Assembly (NCBI GenBank): GCA_937887565.1
Contig: CALABS010000054.1
Span: 1 to 5,879, forward strand
Source: an uncultured Rhodospirillaceae bacterium
GTDB lineage: Bacteria > Pseudomonadota > Alphaproteobacteria > Rhodospirillales > Magnetospirillaceae
Direction of reading: 5' to 3'
DNA: 5,879 nucleotides
Part shown: positions 5,304-5,879 of the stretch, piece after piece
Position numbering within the stretch: the first letter of the stretch is position 1
Layout of the letters: each line of letters begins with the position of its first letter
Translations under genes and position numbers: made by a program
Notes under the pieces: generated by a model
The model's database searches: none
The model's input: only the letters and a program-made list of their open reading frames with translations
What the model was told of the DNA's origin: nothing

Positions 5304-5879
5304 TCAAGGTTTCAAGCGCTTCTTGAAAGTGTATCGCGGTTCGCCCTTGCTGTCTCTGACCACCACTTCGATTGTCGGCAGGCCGCCGCTTGCGGCGCTG
5401 GAGGTTGGCCGCACGGACACGGTCAGGCGACCGTCCGGGGTGTCAAATCCAATGCCCCCTCCGATGTTCCGAACTTTTGCACCCGTCTTCTCGGCCATTT
5501 CGGTCACTTGGGCCTTGCCCGTATCGAAATCACCTTTGCCGATGACATTCGTGGCGGCACCGTCCGCTCCGTTGGATTTCCCGCTCCCAAATATCGCTTT
5601 TTCGATGATCTCCCGATGCTCCGGATTCGGAATGGAATCTAGCCCTTTTTGGCTATTGGGATGCGGTTTCCCGCCGTTGTCGTGGTCGATCTCATCGATC
5701 TGCCCGATCTCCAGCGGCCCCATGGGCTCCACCGGCTCGGCCGGCCGTCCCGGATGCGCGTTGCCCGTCGGCGGCGGCTGTTGGGGTGTGCTGGGCGGGA
5801 GCGGGGGAATGGGCTGGGGGGGCCGGCTGGGCGGGGTGGCCTGCTGTTGCCGGGGGGTGGACGGGTCGGGGCCGGTCAG
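5304..5879 (-). CDS. Polymorphic toxin B, C-terminal part (5' end outside window)
   Basis: Open from the right window edge with no stop until TGA at 5306-5304. The first ~57 visible residues are a Pro/Gln-rich linker (STPRQQQATPPSRPPQPIPP, then GRPAEPVEPMGPLE). GTG at 5732 lies inside this linker and should not be used as a start. The last ~130 residues are the tip: HPNSQKGLDSIPNPEHREII, EKTGAKVRNIGG, GFDTPDGRLTVSVRPTS, LPTIEVVVRDSKGEP and the basic end YTFKKRLKP. It is homologous to toxin A but clearly diverged, while the linkers just before the tips are nearly identical. I do not recognise the family. The two-strand ending and basic tail would suit a small nuclease-type fold, but no catalytic residues can be assigned by eye. 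A run of seven G at 5816-5822 codes part of the linker and could be prone to slippage. Confidence 0.75.
   Translation of the reverse strand: MTGPDPSTPRQQQATPPSRPPQPIPPLPPSTPQQPPPTGNAHPGRPAEPVEPMGPLEIGQIDEIDHDNGGKPHPNSQKGLDSIPNPEHREIIEKAIFGSGKSNGADGAATNVIGKGDFDTGKAQVTEMAEKTGAKVRNIGGGIGFDTPDGRLTVSVRPTSSAASGGLPTIEVVVRDSKGEPRYTFKKRLKP
5709..5794 (-). repeat. 86-bp inverted repeat, right copy (toxin B linker)
   Basis: Partner of 1-86. The boundary with the variable tip falls at the same codon (PLE) in both copies. This marks where parent backbone ends and exchangeable tip begins. Confidence 0.92.

Noticed and set aside
1..5879. Rhs, CRISPR, tRNA or insertion-sequence content
   Set aside because: No YD-repeat motifs, short regularly spaced repeats, tRNA-like cloverleaf or transposase frame was seen. 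The repeats present are coding duplications.

Overview
This looks like an accessory toxin/immunity region from a high-GC bacterium, most likely a proteobacterium. A Xanthomonadaceae/Lysobacter-like host is only a guess from GC content and codon style. The window holds the tail ends of two polymorphic-toxin loci that face each other, with displaced (orphan) toxin cassettes packed between them. I see no RNA genes, CRISPR arrays, transposases or housekeeping genes. Gene families were judged by eye, and I could not name the toxin families.

Left arm, plus strand. The 3' end of a large toxin gene (A, open from the window edge to 500) has a Pro-rich linker and a short C-terminal tip. One base later comes its putative immunity gene (A, 502-1692). 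Less than 40 bp further on is a start-less, frame-disrupted fragment of a toxin backbone (1726 to about 2333).

Right arm, minus strand. A homologous toxin tip (B, 5879 to 5304) with the same linker is followed by its immunity gene (B, 5286-4594). Then comes an orphan cassette: the same backbone fragment joined to a different toxin domain (C, 4628-3195). It is followed by a membrane-anchored immunity gene (C, 3171-2575) and the first 43 or so codons of a second, related immunity gene (D, 2476 to about 2334). The two arms collide at about 2333-2348.

Two inverted-repeat pairs tie the arms together. One is an 86-bp pair in the linkers (1-86 and 5709-5794, four mismatches). The other is a 422-bp pair in the backbone fragment (1731-2152 and 4031-4452, one mismatch found). 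Toxins A and B resemble each other, and so do immunity proteins A and B, so both arms carry diverged versions of one toxin-immunity pair. Immunity A also carries what looks like a second copy of part of the immunity domain. Soluble immunity proteins A and B suggest a cytoplasmic target for toxins A and B. The membrane-anchored immunity C suggests that toxin C acts in the cell envelope.

The layout fits a system in which near-identical backbone segments let a full-length toxin exchange its C-terminal tip by homologous recombination, with orphan cassettes as the reservoir. The inverted 422-bp pair could also let the 1.9-kb toxin C/immunity C segment flip toward either arm.
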